Source: an uncultured Oscillospiraceae bacterium
GTDB taxonomy: Bacteria; Bacillota; Clostridia; Oscillospirales; Oscillospiraceae
Length of the DNA stretch: 57,646 nt
Assembly: GCA_910583885.1 (NCBI GenBank)
Contig: CAJUAC010000012.1
Coordinates: 1-57,646, forward strand
Reading direction: 5' to 3'
This document shows, one piece after another, positions 7,500-15,484 of the stretch. Positions within the stretch are counted from its first letter, which is position 1; every line of letters starts with the position of its first letter. The position numbers were made by a program, and so were the translations under genes. The notes beneath the pieces were generated by a model. The model was not told the DNA's origin. It worked only from the letters and a program-made list of their open reading frames with translations, and ran no database searches.

Positions 7500-7826
7500 A
7501 TGCCCGCCCCGGAAACACGGCGGTTCCTGCTGGAAGCGAGGGATGAAGCCTCCGGGTGCCTTGGCCGCGAGCTGACGGACTCCGAGTGGGCCGAAGCCTA
7601 CCCGCCAGCGGCGCAGAAGCTGTCCCGCATCATTCAGCTGTATGGGGACAACGGTGGGGCCCGTAACCAGCCATGGTACCTCGGCAAGCTGGTGCAGGAG
7701 CATATCGCGTTCAGCGTCCTTTCCGCCTACTGTGCCACGAGCGCACAAAAAAAGACCGCCTCCGAAGAGGACGGCCTTCTCACCACCACAAATATAACAC
7801 CCAACATCATCCAATGTCAATCCTGA
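7500..7826 (+). CDS. Unknown early phage protein
   Basis: A 108-aa protein starting 3 nt after the previous stop, with GGGGGAG upstream. The first 80 residues look globular (FLLEARDEASGCLGRELTDS). The last 30 codons run through a terminator-like hairpin (7755-7774) and look less protein-like. The native product may therefore be conserved only in its N-terminal part. No family recognised. Confidence 0.5.
   Translation: MPAPETRRFLLEARDEASGCLGRELTDSEWAEAYPPAAQKLSRIIQLYGDNGGARNQPWYLGKLVQEHIAFSVLSAYCATSAQKKTASEEDGLLTTTNITPNIIQCQS
7755..7774. terminator. Hairpin inside the 3' end of the preceding gene
   Basis: ACCGCCTC, CGAA, then GAGGACGG form a hairpin with one bulge. A run of seven A lies on its left, giving a T-run after the hairpin on the minus strand. 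On the plus strand it is followed only by CTTCTC. It may weaken readthrough or act against leftward transcription. Confidence 0.35.
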
Positions 7827-7839
7827 AAGGAGATGCGGC

Positions 7840-9831
7840 ATGAAAATCAACACCCTGCGGCTTGAGAATTTCCAGGGCATCAAGGCCGCCACATTCGACT
7901 TTAAGGGCCAGAGCGCCAGTATCTATGGCGATAACGCCACCGGCAAGACCACCCTGTTCAACGCGCTGACGTGGCTCCTTTTCGACCGCCCCAGCACCGG
8001 GGCCAAGGGCTACACCCCCAAGACCAAGGGCCCGGACGGGGACATCCACTACCTTGACCACGCCGCCGAGGCGCAGTTCACCATGGACGGTGGCCGACTG
8101 GTAACGCTCCGGAAGGTTTTCCATGAGAACTACAAGAAAAAGCGCGGCTCGGCTACGGATGAGTTCAGCGGTCACAGCGTGGACTTCTTCATCGACGGTA
8201 TTCCGGTCAAGGAGAAGGAATACACCGCCACCCTCCTGGGCTTCTGCGGCGGGGCCGAGCAGATGAAGATGCTGACCATGCCCCACTACTTCCCGGAGGA
8301 TATGCCCTGGGAGGCCCGCCGGAAGATTCTGCTGGAAGTTTGCGGGGATGTCACCGACACCGAGGTGATTGCCAGCAATGGCGAGTTGATGGAGCTCCCC
8401 TCCTACCTCCTGATGCCGGGCACCGCTGACCAGCACTATACAGTGGATGAGTACAAGAAGATCGCCACCGCCCAAAAGGCTGACATCAACAAGCAGCTCC
8501 TAGGCATCCCCGGTCGCATCGACGAGGCCCAGAGGGCCATCCCGGAGGAGACCATTGATGTGGCGGCTATTGACGCCCAGCTCTCGGCCCTCCAGACCAA
8601 GCAGGACGGGCTGATGGAGCAGAAAGCCGCCCTCCTGGCCGGGGATACTGCCACAGCGGAGGCTCGTAAGCGGGTGGCTGCTGCTGAGGCGGCACTGGCG
8701 GAGGCCCGCACCGCTCACCTCAACCGAGCGGCAGAGGCCAACCAAGGCACCCAGGCTTCCATTACAGAGCTCCAGGGGCGCATCTCTACGGCCATGAGCG
8801 GGAAATACCACCTCCGGGCGGAGATTGACCGCCAGAGCATGAACCTGGAGCGGCTCCAGAGCCGCCGGGCGGATCTGCTGCAGGAATACGCTTCTATCCA
8901 GGCCGAGACCTGGGACGAGGGGCAGGCGGTCTGCCCGACCTGCCACCGGGAGCTCCCTGCAGAGGACGTCACCCGAATGCGGGAGGCGTTCAATATTGGC
9001 AAGAGCAACCGCCTTCAGGCGGTCAACCAGCAGGGCCAGCGGGAGGCCAGTAAGGAGATGATTGAGGGCCTTCAGATGCATATTGCCGGGCTCCAGACGG
9101 AGTTCGATGCCGCTGAGGCGGAGCTGAAGAAACTCACCGATGAGCAGGCTGCGCTACAGGCCCAACTGATAACACCCGCGCCCTTCGAGCAGACCGCAGA
9201 ATATGCCAGCCTCGCCGCCGCGGTGGCCGCCAGCAAGGCCGCAGAGGCTGGGGCGGGCCAGACTACCACCACCGCCTTGGAGGCCCTGAACGCCCAGATT
9301 CAGGCCATCTACGCCGAGTCCCGCGAGCTCCAGCAGCAGAAGGGCAAGGCGGATCAGGCGGGGGCCCAGCGGAAGCGTATCGCAGAGCTGCAGGATCAGG
9401 AAAAGGCTCTGTCGGCGCAGTACGAGGAACTGGAGAAGGGGATTTACCTTTGCGAGCAGTTCACCAAGGCCAAGGTCAGGATGCTCACCGACCGCATAAA
9501 CGGGAAGTTCAAGAATGTCCGGTTCCGGCTTTTCTTGGAACAGGTAAACGGCGGTGTCAAGGATGACTGCGAGGTCCTGGTACCCAATGAGGCGGGCTCC
9601 ATGGTTCCCTTCCGGGATGCCAACAACGCTGCCCGCATCAATGCCGGGCTGGAGATTATTGAGACCTTGGCCTGCCACTGGGGGATTTCCATGCCGGTAT
9701 TCATCGACAACGCCGAGAGCGTGACCCGGCTGGCTCATACGGCCATGCAGACGGTCCGGCTGGTGGTTTCCGAGCAGGATGCCAAGCTCCGCTTGGAACT
9801 GGACGAGACGAAGGGAGGCGCAGCGGCATGA
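7840..9831 (+). CDS. Rad50/SbcC-like AAA ATPase with zinc hook
   Basis: A 663-aa ABC/SMC-type ATPase. The Walker A loop GDNATGKTT lies near 30-38; the middle is long coiled coil (about 190-330 and 385-560) around a zinc hook CPTC near 365-368; the C-terminal ATPase half has VFIDNAES near 620 as the Walker B-like part. It is shorter than SbcC or Rad50. It starts the module that continues with RecT and a metallo-beta-lactamase-fold protein, so it probably helps DNA-end processing for recombination-dependent replication. ATG with AAAGGAG. Confidence 0.82.
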   Translation: MKINTLRLENFQGIKAATFDFKGQSASIYGDNATGKTTLFNALTWLLFDRPSTGAKGYTPKTKGPDGDIHYLDHAAEAQFTMDGGRLVTLRKVFHENYKKKRGSATDEFSGHSVDFFIDGIPVKEKEYTATLLGFCGGAEQMKMLTMPHYFPEDMPWEARRKILLEVCGDVTDTEVIASNGELMELPSYLLMPGTADQHYTVDEYKKIATAQKADINKQLLGIPGRIDEAQRAIPEETIDVAAIDAQLSALQTKQDGLMEQKAALLAGDTATAEARKRVAAAEAALAEARTAHLNRAAEANQGTQASITELQGRISTAMSGKYHLRAEIDRQSMNLERLQSRRADLLQEYASIQAETWDEGQAVCPTCHRELPAEDVTRMREAFNIGKSNRLQAVNQQGQREASKEMIEGLQMHIAGLQTEFDAAEAELKKLTDEQAALQAQLITPAPFEQTAEYASLAAAVAASKAAEAGAGQTTTTALEALNAQIQAIYAESRELQQQKGKADQAGAQRKRIAELQDQEKALSAQYEELEKGIYLCEQFTKAKVRMLTDRINGKFKNVRFRLFLEQVNGGVKDDCEVLVPNEAGSMVPFRDANNAARINAGLEIIETLACHWGISMPVFIDNAESVTRLAHTAMQTVRLVVSEQDAKLRLELDETKGGAAA

Positions 9832-10124
9832 TGTTCGGAAAACCCAAGACCACCGCCCCCTACCTGACACGGGCACTGGAAGCCATCGATGCTGAGAAGT
9901 TCCCCGAGGCCCAGCAGATCATCCAGGATGGCGCCATCGACTACTTTGGCCGCTTCAAGCCGGCCGCCGCTACTATCCCGGTCAAGGACGCTCCGCTCCT
10001 GATCCACCTCTACCGCCACATGGCTGACGAGCTGGAGCGGGCCGATCCGGTGGCCGCTTCCCTGGCCGAGAAGCTCAAGCCCATCAAACTACCGCCGATT
10101 ACCTTTACCCGGCGGAGCAAATAA
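9828..10124 (+). CDS. Small protein coupled to the Rad50-like ATPase
   Basis: A 98-aa protein overlapping the ATPase gene by 4 nt (ATGA). It is mostly helical (YLTRALEAIDAEKFPEAQQI) with a basic C-terminus (FTRRSK). The tight coupling suggests it works with the ATPase or RecT. No family recognised. Confidence 0.6.
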   Translation: MMFGKPKTTAPYLTRALEAIDAEKFPEAQQIIQDGAIDYFGRFKPAAATIPVKDAPLLIHLYRHMADELERADPVAASLAEKLKPIKLPPITFTRRSK

Positions 10125-10137
10125 GGAGGATATGAAA

Positions 10138-11298
10138 ATGGCAGCCAATCAGAGAACGCAGGCCACCACCCCCGCCCCCGCGCCCCAGCCCCAGACCGGG
10201 GCCCTCCAGACCCAGGGGGAGCAGAAGCCCAATATGTCCGAGCGATTCACCAGCAAGGTGATGATGGAGTTCGGCAGCAGCGTCGGGGCCATCCAGGTCA
10301 CCGACTACCAGCGCCAGCTGATCCAGGGCTACTTCGTTGCCATCGACCGGGCCCTGAAGGCCGCCGAGGAGGAGCGCCTGCGGAAGAACGCCAACAACCG
10401 CGACCACGAGAAGTACGACAACCCCCTTCCCGTCACCTGGGAGAACGTGAACCTGAACGATCTGGCGCTGGATGTTGTTCACTACGCCCGCATGGGGCTG
10501 GACATGATGCAGAAGAACCACCTGTTCGCCATCCCCTTCAAGAACAACAAGATGCAGAAGTATGATGTGAACCTGATGCCCGGCTACAACGGCATCCAGT
10601 ACATCGCTGAGAAGTACGCCCTGGAAACGCCGGTGGCGGTCACCATTGAGCTGGTCTACTCCACCGACACCTTCCGCCCCATCAAGAAAACGGCGGGTGT
10701 CCGGGTGGAGAGCTACGAGTTCGCCATCAACGACGCCTTCAACCGTGGTGAAATCGTTGGCGGCTTCGGCTACATCGAGTATCAGGACCCGCTGAAGAAC
10801 AAACTGGTCATTATGACCCTGCGGGATATTGAGAAGCGCAAGCCCAAGTATGCCTCCGCCAATTTCTGGGGCGGCACCCAGAAGGTCTGGGAGAACGGAA
10901 AACAGGTCGAGCAGCAGACCGATGGCTGGTATGAGGAAATGTGCCTGAAAACCATCAAGCGGGAGGTCTACAGTGCCAAGTATATGCCGGTCGATCCCAA
11001 GAAGGTGGATGACAGCTACCAGTACATGAAGCTCCGGGAAGCCAGAATTGCGGAGCTGGAGGCTCAGGATGTGATCGACATCTACGCTAACGGCGAGGTT
11101 ATCGACACCACGCCCCAGGCTCTGCCCGGCACCCCCGCCCCAGAACCGCCCGCACCGCCCCAGGGCTTCGAGGTAAACCAGGGCACCGGGGAGATCACCA
11201 AGGAGCCCGCTCCTGCCGTCAGTACCGGGGCTCCCCAGCCGACTGCCGGAGCGGCCACGGCGGACGGCCAGACTACCATTGGCGGGCCCTCGTTTTAA
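10138..11298 (+). CDS. recT: RecT-family single-strand annealing protein
   Basis: A 386-aa RecT protein that anneals complementary single strands during phage recombination. Family features are the segment GLDMMQKNHLFAIPFKN near 120, PGYNGIQYIAEKYALETPV, and a central YEEMCLKTIKREVYSAKYMP. The C-terminal 70 residues are Pro/Ala-rich and probably disordered. The second of two ATGs (10138) is 7 nt from AAGGAGGA and is preferred to that at 10132. It sits between the Rad50-like ATPase and a metallo-beta-lactamase-fold gene. Confidence 0.92.
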   Translation: MAANQRTQATTPAPAPQPQTGALQTQGEQKPNMSERFTSKVMMEFGSSVGAIQVTDYQRQLIQGYFVAIDRALKAAEEERLRKNANNRDHEKYDNPLPVTWENVNLNDLALDVVHYARMGLDMMQKNHLFAIPFKNNKMQKYDVNLMPGYNGIQYIAEKYALETPVAVTIELVYSTDTFRPIKKTAGVRVESYEFAINDAFNRGEIVGGFGYIEYQDPLKNKLVIMTLRDIEKRKPKYASANFWGGTQKVWENGKQVEQQTDGWYEEMCLKTIKREVYSAKYMPVDPKKVDDSYQYMKLREARIAELEAQDVIDIYANGEVIDTTPQALPGTPAPEPPAPPQGFEVNQGTGEITKEPAPAVSTGAPQPTAGAATADGQTTIGGPSF

Positions 11299-11999
11299 TG
11301 GAGATCAAGGCTCTCGCATCCGGCAGTACAGGTAATGCCTACATCGTCGGAGACGGGCAGACAACGGTGCTGCTGGATGCGGGAATACCCGTAAAAGCCC
11401 TCCAGGTCGGCAGCGGCTTCCGCCTGCGGCAATTCGCTGGGTGCTTTATCACCCACGCCCACAAGGACCACAGCAAGGCCGCCGCGGGCCTTGCCCGGCT
11501 GGGGATGGATATCTACACCAGCCAAGGCACCATAGACGCCTGCGGCCTGGCGGGGCACAGGATGCACCCGGTGAAAGCCCTGGAGGAATTTCAATTGGGA
11601 ACTTTTCAAGTTCTACCTTTCGATGTGGAGCATGATGTACCAGAGCCCCTTGGTTTTCTGCTCACCAGTACGGCTACCGGGGAAAAGCTGCTCTACTTCA
11701 CAGACACCTATTTTGTGAGGTACCGCTTTACCGGGCTGACCCACATCATGGCTGAGTGCAATTACTCCCGAGAGGGCATCCAGCGCAGCGTGGAGGCGGG
11801 CTATATCCCCATTGAGCGGGTGCCGCGCCTAATGAAAAGCCACATGAGCCTAGAACACCTGCTGGATATGCTCCGGGCCAATGACCTGCGGAGGCTGCAG
11901 CAGATCTATTTATTGCATCTGAGCACCGACAACAGCGAAGAGCAGCGATTCCGGGAAGAGGTACAAAAGCAGACCGGCGCAGAAGTGTACGTCTGCTGA
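11298..11999 (+). CDS. Metallo-beta-lactamase-fold hydrolase (YycJ-like)
   Basis: A 233-aa protein with the metal-binding motif THAHKDH near 51-57, a GSTGNAYIV N-terminus as in YycJ-type proteins, FTDT near 134 and a late HLS. It overlaps the recT stop by 1 nt (TAATG). In many Firmicute phages a protein of this fold accompanies RecT, and nuclease activity has been proposed for the group. Here it may provide the exonuclease that creates RecT substrates, as no YqaJ- or lambda-type exonuclease is present. That role is inferred from context. Confidence 0.8.
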   Translation: MEIKALASGSTGNAYIVGDGQTTVLLDAGIPVKALQVGSGFRLRQFAGCFITHAHKDHSKAAAGLARLGMDIYTSQGTIDACGLAGHRMHPVKALEEFQLGTFQVLPFDVEHDVPEPLGFLLTSTATGEKLLYFTDTYFVRYRFTGLTHIMAECNYSREGIQRSVEAGYIPIERVPRLMKSHMSLEHLLDMLRANDLRRLQQIYLLHLSTDNSEEQRFREEVQKQTGAEVYVC

Positions 12000-12017
12000 C
12001 AGGGAGGTTATCCGCCT

Positions 12018-12788
12018 ATGGCAAGGACACGAAGCATAAAGCCCAGCTTTTTTGACAACGAGCTCTTGGGCGGACTCTCTCCCTTGACCCGCCTCCTATT
12101 CATTGGCCTATGGGGGCAGGCGGATAGGGCAGGCCGCCTTGAGGACCGGCCGCTCCGGCTGAAGAAAAACATTCTCGGCTACGATGACGTGACCGTTGCT
12201 GATGTGGACAATATGCTGGAATCCCTAAACACCAACGGATTCATCATCCGCTATCAGGTGGAGGACCGGAGCTATATTCAGGTAACAAAATTTGAAAAGC
12301 ACCAAAACCCACACATCAAGGAAAAGCCCAGCGAGATTCCTCCGCCTCCCAGCTTAGGGGAGGATGAAGGCGGATCGGGTGCTGGGCAGCCCAAGGGGAC
12401 CGCTAACGAGGGTCTGGGCGCTGTAATGTCCCTCTTCTTGGACAGGATTAACTCAACACCCTCACAAACAAGCCTGGATGAGCTGAAGGGGTATGTCGAA
12501 ACCCTGAGCCCGGAGGTTTGTTTGAAAGCCATCAATAAAGCCATAGATGGCGGCGCAGAGAAGCAAAACTGGAATTATATCCGCGGCATTCTGCGGAACC
12601 TCGCCAAGCAAAAGGTGCGAAGTGTTGCGGATTGGGACAGATTAGAGGCAGAAAGGGAGCGACGGAAAAATGGAGCAAATCGGAAAGGTCCTGGACCAGA
12701 CCATGGGCAGAACACTGGACCGCCGGGAACAGAGGGGGCGGGGGCCGGGATTGGCGGGTTCCACCCTGCCGAGAGCGCAGATGAATGA
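12018..12788 (+). CDS. Replisome organizer, DnaD-like
   Basis: A 256-aa replication initiator. The N-terminus (MARTRSIKPSFFDNELLGGL, then LTRLLFIGLWGQADRAGR) is the winged-helix domain common in Firmicute phage replication proteins. A Pro/Gly-rich linker (about 108-135) leads to a DnaD-like C-terminal domain with NWNYIRGILRNLAKQKV. It would bind the phage origin and recruit the loader encoded next. GGGAGG upstream. Origin repeats within the gene are not obvious by eye. Confidence 0.82.
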   Translation: MARTRSIKPSFFDNELLGGLSPLTRLLFIGLWGQADRAGRLEDRPLRLKKNILGYDDVTVADVDNMLESLNTNGFIIRYQVEDRSYIQVTKFEKHQNPHIKEKPSEIPPPPSLGEDEGGSGAGQPKGTANEGLGAVMSLFLDRINSTPSQTSLDELKGYVETLSPEVCLKAINKAIDGGAEKQNWNYIRGILRNLAKQKVRSVADWDRLEAERERRKNGANRKGPGPDHGQNTGPPGTEGAGAGIGGFHPAESADE

Positions 12789-13716
12789 GCCGGAGCCCCT
12801 GCCGGATCAGTACAAGATTCACCCGAATGAGGCGAAAGCCAAAGGCTACACCTACAATTCGGAGCCTCCAGCCTCAGAACCCTGCCCCTACTGCGGGCGG
12901 ATGCTCTACCACTACGGGGCCATTATGCCGGGGCAGAAACACGTTTTTACTTGGTTCGAAGAAACGGAGCGTTGCACTTGCCCCCAGGCCCAGGAATATT
13001 GGAAACAGCAGGAGGCCGCCCAGAGGGCTGCTGAAGCGGCGGAGAAGCGCAGGAAAGAGCAGGAACGTATCCAAGCCCGCATCGGGCGGCTGATCAAGGA
13101 CAGCGGCATCCGGGGGCGCTTTCTGAACCGAACCTTTGACCGTTTCGAGGTCACCAACGTCAACCGCAAAGCCTACAGTGCCGCTAAGAGGTATGCCGAC
13201 AGCTTCCCCGTCATGCTTCCGACCAAGGATGAGCGCGGGCACATCACCCCACCGGCCAAGGAACGTAATGGCCTGTTTATTTCCGGCACCAAGGGAACCG
13301 GGAAGACCCATCTGGCGGCATCCATCGCCAATCAGCTTATTCAGGGTGGCACTCCGGTGATTTGCATGACGATGATTGACCTGCTGGCTCGCGTCAAGCA
13401 GACCTTCGACCGGCCGGGCGAGGCTACCGAGGCAGAGATTATGCGGATTTATGAGGAAGTCCCCCTGCTGATCATCGACGATATCGGAACTGAGCAGCCC
13501 ACCACTTGGGGTATTACCCAAATTTACACCATCATCAATGCCAGGTATGAAGCCTATATGCCCATCATCATCACCACCAATTACTCGGGAGAAAACCTGA
13601 TCCGCCGCATGACCCCGGACCGAGACGATGGCGTTACGGCAGCCAAGACCATCAGCCGCCTTACGGAGATGTGCTCTGGCATCGAAATGATCTGGGATGA
13701 CTGGCGGACGAAATAA
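12670..13716 (+). CDS. DnaC-like helicase loader ATPase
   Basis: A 348-aa AAA+ protein. N-terminal cysteines (CPYC, CTCPQ) form a zinc-ribbon-like part, a charged helix follows (near 98-135), and the ATPase has Walker A GTKGTGKTH near 210 and Walker B LLIIDDIG near 264. It would load the replicative helicase. The ATG at 12670 has AGGGAG upstream and gives MEQIGKVLDQTMGR; this start overlaps the replisome organizer gene by 119 nt in another frame. A start at 12781 (MNEPEPLPDQ) would almost remove the overlap but has a weaker site. Confidence 0.88.
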   Translation: MEQIGKVLDQTMGRTLDRREQRGRGPGLAGSTLPRAQMNEPEPLPDQYKIHPNEAKAKGYTYNSEPPASEPCPYCGRMLYHYGAIMPGQKHVFTWFEETERCTCPQAQEYWKQQEAAQRAAEAAEKRRKEQERIQARIGRLIKDSGIRGRFLNRTFDRFEVTNVNRKAYSAAKRYADSFPVMLPTKDERGHITPPAKERNGLFISGTKGTGKTHLAASIANQLIQGGTPVICMTMIDLLARVKQTFDRPGEATEAEIMRIYEEVPLLIIDDIGTEQPTTWGITQIYTIINARYEAYMPIIITTNYSGENLIRRMTPDRDDGVTAAKTISRLTEMCSGIEMIWDDWRTK

Positions 13717-13726
13717 GGAGGACCAC

Positions 13727-14050
13727 ATGAGCAACAGAAAAAAGAACTGCCGCCGGACCGATGAGGAGCGGGCAGTCCATGACCGGGCGACCAGGCTCCG
13801 CAAAATGACCGATGCCCAGCTCTGCGATTTCATCGACAGCACCTATGGACGCGGTATGGAGGAAGGCGCCAAGCTGGCGGATCGGCAAGAGACCGCGGCG
13901 CAACCCAGCGTGGAGGGGGCCCGCCTGTTCGTGAAGTTCCTGGAGGGCCGCACCGGCACCGGAAACCGAATCGGCAAGGGGACAGTGCTCTACATCACCA
14001 AGGAACTGGAGAATGCCATCGCAGCCGGAATATTCGGAGGGGCAATCTGA
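13727..14050 (+). CDS. Unknown early phage protein, 107 aa
   Basis: Begins at ATG 13727 with AAGGAGG upstream. The N-terminus is basic (MSNRKKNCRRTDEERAVHDR), the rest helical. The stop overlaps the next start by 1 nt (TGATG). It sits between the helicase loader and the RecU-like gene. No recognised domain. Confidence 0.6.
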   Translation: MSNRKKNCRRTDEERAVHDRATRLRKMTDAQLCDFIDSTYGRGMEEGAKLADRQETAAQPSVEGARLFVKFLEGRTGTGNRIGKGTVLYITKELENAIAAGIFGGAI

Positions 14051-14646
14051 TGCGGAACAGCCTTGCCAACCGGGGCCGCCCCTTTGAGGACCTGCTGAAT
14101 CTGGCACACAGCCGGTACCAGGCCAGCGGCCAGGCTTGCGTACATAAGGTGCCCACCGAATTTCTCCCGCTGCGGGACCGCCGTGGTCAGGTCACAGGGT
14201 GCAAAGTAGAGCACAAGAGTTGCGTAGACTACCTGGGCCGCTATTACAACATCCCTGTGGCGGTGGAGGCCAAGCACACTGAGAACGGCCGCATCCGCTT
14301 CGACCGGGTGGAGCAGCACCAGGCGGAGTATTTGGATGATTTCTGCCGGAGCCCTGCCGCCGTCGGCTTAGTAGTGGTCAGCTTCAGCATGAGGCGCTTC
14401 TACGCCGTACCGTGGCCCTTCTGGCAGGCGGCAAGGGAAGCCTGGGCCAACTCCCTACGGCGGGGCGGAAAGGTGCTTGTGGAGGCATACGGGGCCGCTT
14501 GGTGGACTCCTGGGCAGGCCAGCGTATCACCGGAGCTGCTGCTCTCGGAATGGGAAATCAAGCAGGGCGGGAAATTCGTCCTGCCTTACCTGGACATAAT
14601 CAACAACCTTTTTGCAGGGAGGGATAAACCCCGTGGAACGGAATGA
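14050..14646 (+). CDS. RecU-like Holliday junction resolvase
   Basis: A 198-aa protein with the RecU start pattern NRGRPFEDLL near 6-15 and the PD-(D/E)xK-type core VAVEAKHT near 75-82, followed by FDRVEQHQ. RecU resolves four-way junctions; phage copies help to process recombination intermediates before packaging. Length is close to the family norm. It is coupled to the gene before it. Confidence 0.85.
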   Translation: MRNSLANRGRPFEDLLNLAHSRYQASGQACVHKVPTEFLPLRDRRGQVTGCKVEHKSCVDYLGRYYNIPVAVEAKHTENGRIRFDRVEQHQAEYLDDFCRSPAAVGLVVVSFSMRRFYAVPWPFWQAAREAWANSLRRGGKVLVEAYGAAWWTPGQASVSPELLLSEWEIKQGGKFVLPYLDIINNLFAGRDKPRGTE

Positions 14647-14896
14647 CATCACTGTGGAGCGATTCAACCTTGTGCAGATCCGGCGCACAGTCAAGGCCCC
14701 CATTATCTGCGTCTACAACAGTCCGGCGGATTATCCCAGCCAGTTCGTTGCCCGGCTCTGGGACCTCGACAAACCCACCCGGTATGTTGCTGTTGCCGGA
14801 ACGCTGGAGGCGATCCGGGAGGCCATTCCGGATGATTTAATCCGCTTTCGCCGCGACCAGAGCGACGATCCCTGCATTGTGGAATCTTGGATTTAG
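14633..14896 (+). CDS. Unknown small protein
   Basis: An 87-aa protein with GTG start at 14633, supported by GGGAGGG upstream and overlapping the resolvase gene by 14 nt. Its sequence (FNLVQIRRTVKAPIICVYNS, YPSQFVARLWDLDKPTRYV) matches the pattern of short clostridial phage proteins with 'YPxxFVARLWD', but no function is known to me. Confidence 0.6.
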   Translation: MERNDITVERFNLVQIRRTVKAPIICVYNSPADYPSQFVARLWDLDKPTRYVAVAGTLEAIREAIPDDLIRFRRDQSDDPCIVESWI

Positions 14897-14906
14897 GAGA
14901 ATAGCC

Positions 14907-15284
14907 ATGCGGTGCAGTATTTTCAACTGCGATAAAAAGCACATAAACCAGTGCTGTGCGTTGTGCCCGGACCTGCGCCGGTGCAAGAACCCTTGTCTCA
15001 ACCATCCTGACCGATGTGGTAAACTCCGAGCGGAAACGCCCAGAGAGATCGCCGTTGCTGCTGGCGTCCGTTACATTGGAAAGGACGAGATGGATCGGAT
15101 GCTGGACTCTGGCGAAATTGCCGGGGAGTATAAGCCCCTTGGGCGGTACATCCGCAAATCCGGCAGGAAGTTTGTCGGTATCGACAACAGGGGTGGGGAT
15201 GCCTGGACAGAGGAGTTTTCTACTGAAGCCGGGTGCGTTCGCTGGCTGGTTGAAGATGTGCCGAGAGAGGAGTGCGGGTCATGA
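14907..15284 (+). CDS. Cysteine-rich N-terminus protein
   Basis: A 125-aa protein. Nine cysteines fall in the first 40 residues (CSIFNCDKKHINQCCALCPD, then CKNPCLNHPDRC), probably a metal-binding domain; the remainder looks like a small helical domain. ATG at 14907 with TAGGAG upstream. It overlaps the following gene by 4 nt. Function unknown; several neighbours are also Cys-rich. Confidence 0.6.
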   Translation: MRCSIFNCDKKHINQCCALCPDLRRCKNPCLNHPDRCGKLRAETPREIAVAAGVRYIGKDEMDRMLDSGEIAGEYKPLGRYIRKSGRKFVGIDNRGGDAWTEEFSTEAGCVRWLVEDVPREECGS

Positions 15285-15484
15285 GTGACTACGACGAAGG
15301 GATATTCCGTATCCCGGCCCGAAGATGCAAACGCTGTGGCGGACTCCTTACCAGTTCCCAAGCCCTCAAGGACGGCTACGGCCACACCTGCAAGATGAAG
15401 GTGCGCCATGAGGAACTGGCAAGACAGGAAGCCAAGAACCAGTACAGCCTATTTGACACAACAAAGGAGGGTCAAGTGCCTTGA
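15281..15484 (+). CDS. Small zinc-finger protein (DUF6011-like)
   Basis: A 67-aa protein with CKRCGGLLTSSQALKDGYGH then TCKMKV: C-x2-C plus a later H/C pair, the layout of the DUF6011 zinc-finger group. The C-terminus NQYSLFD is a tail often seen on small phage proteins. ATG at 15281 follows GAGAGGAG. Its stop overlaps the methyltransferase start. Confidence 0.6.
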   Translation: MSDYDEGIFRIPARRCKRCGGLLTSSQALKDGYGHTCKMKVRHEELARQEAKNQYSLFDTTKEGQVP

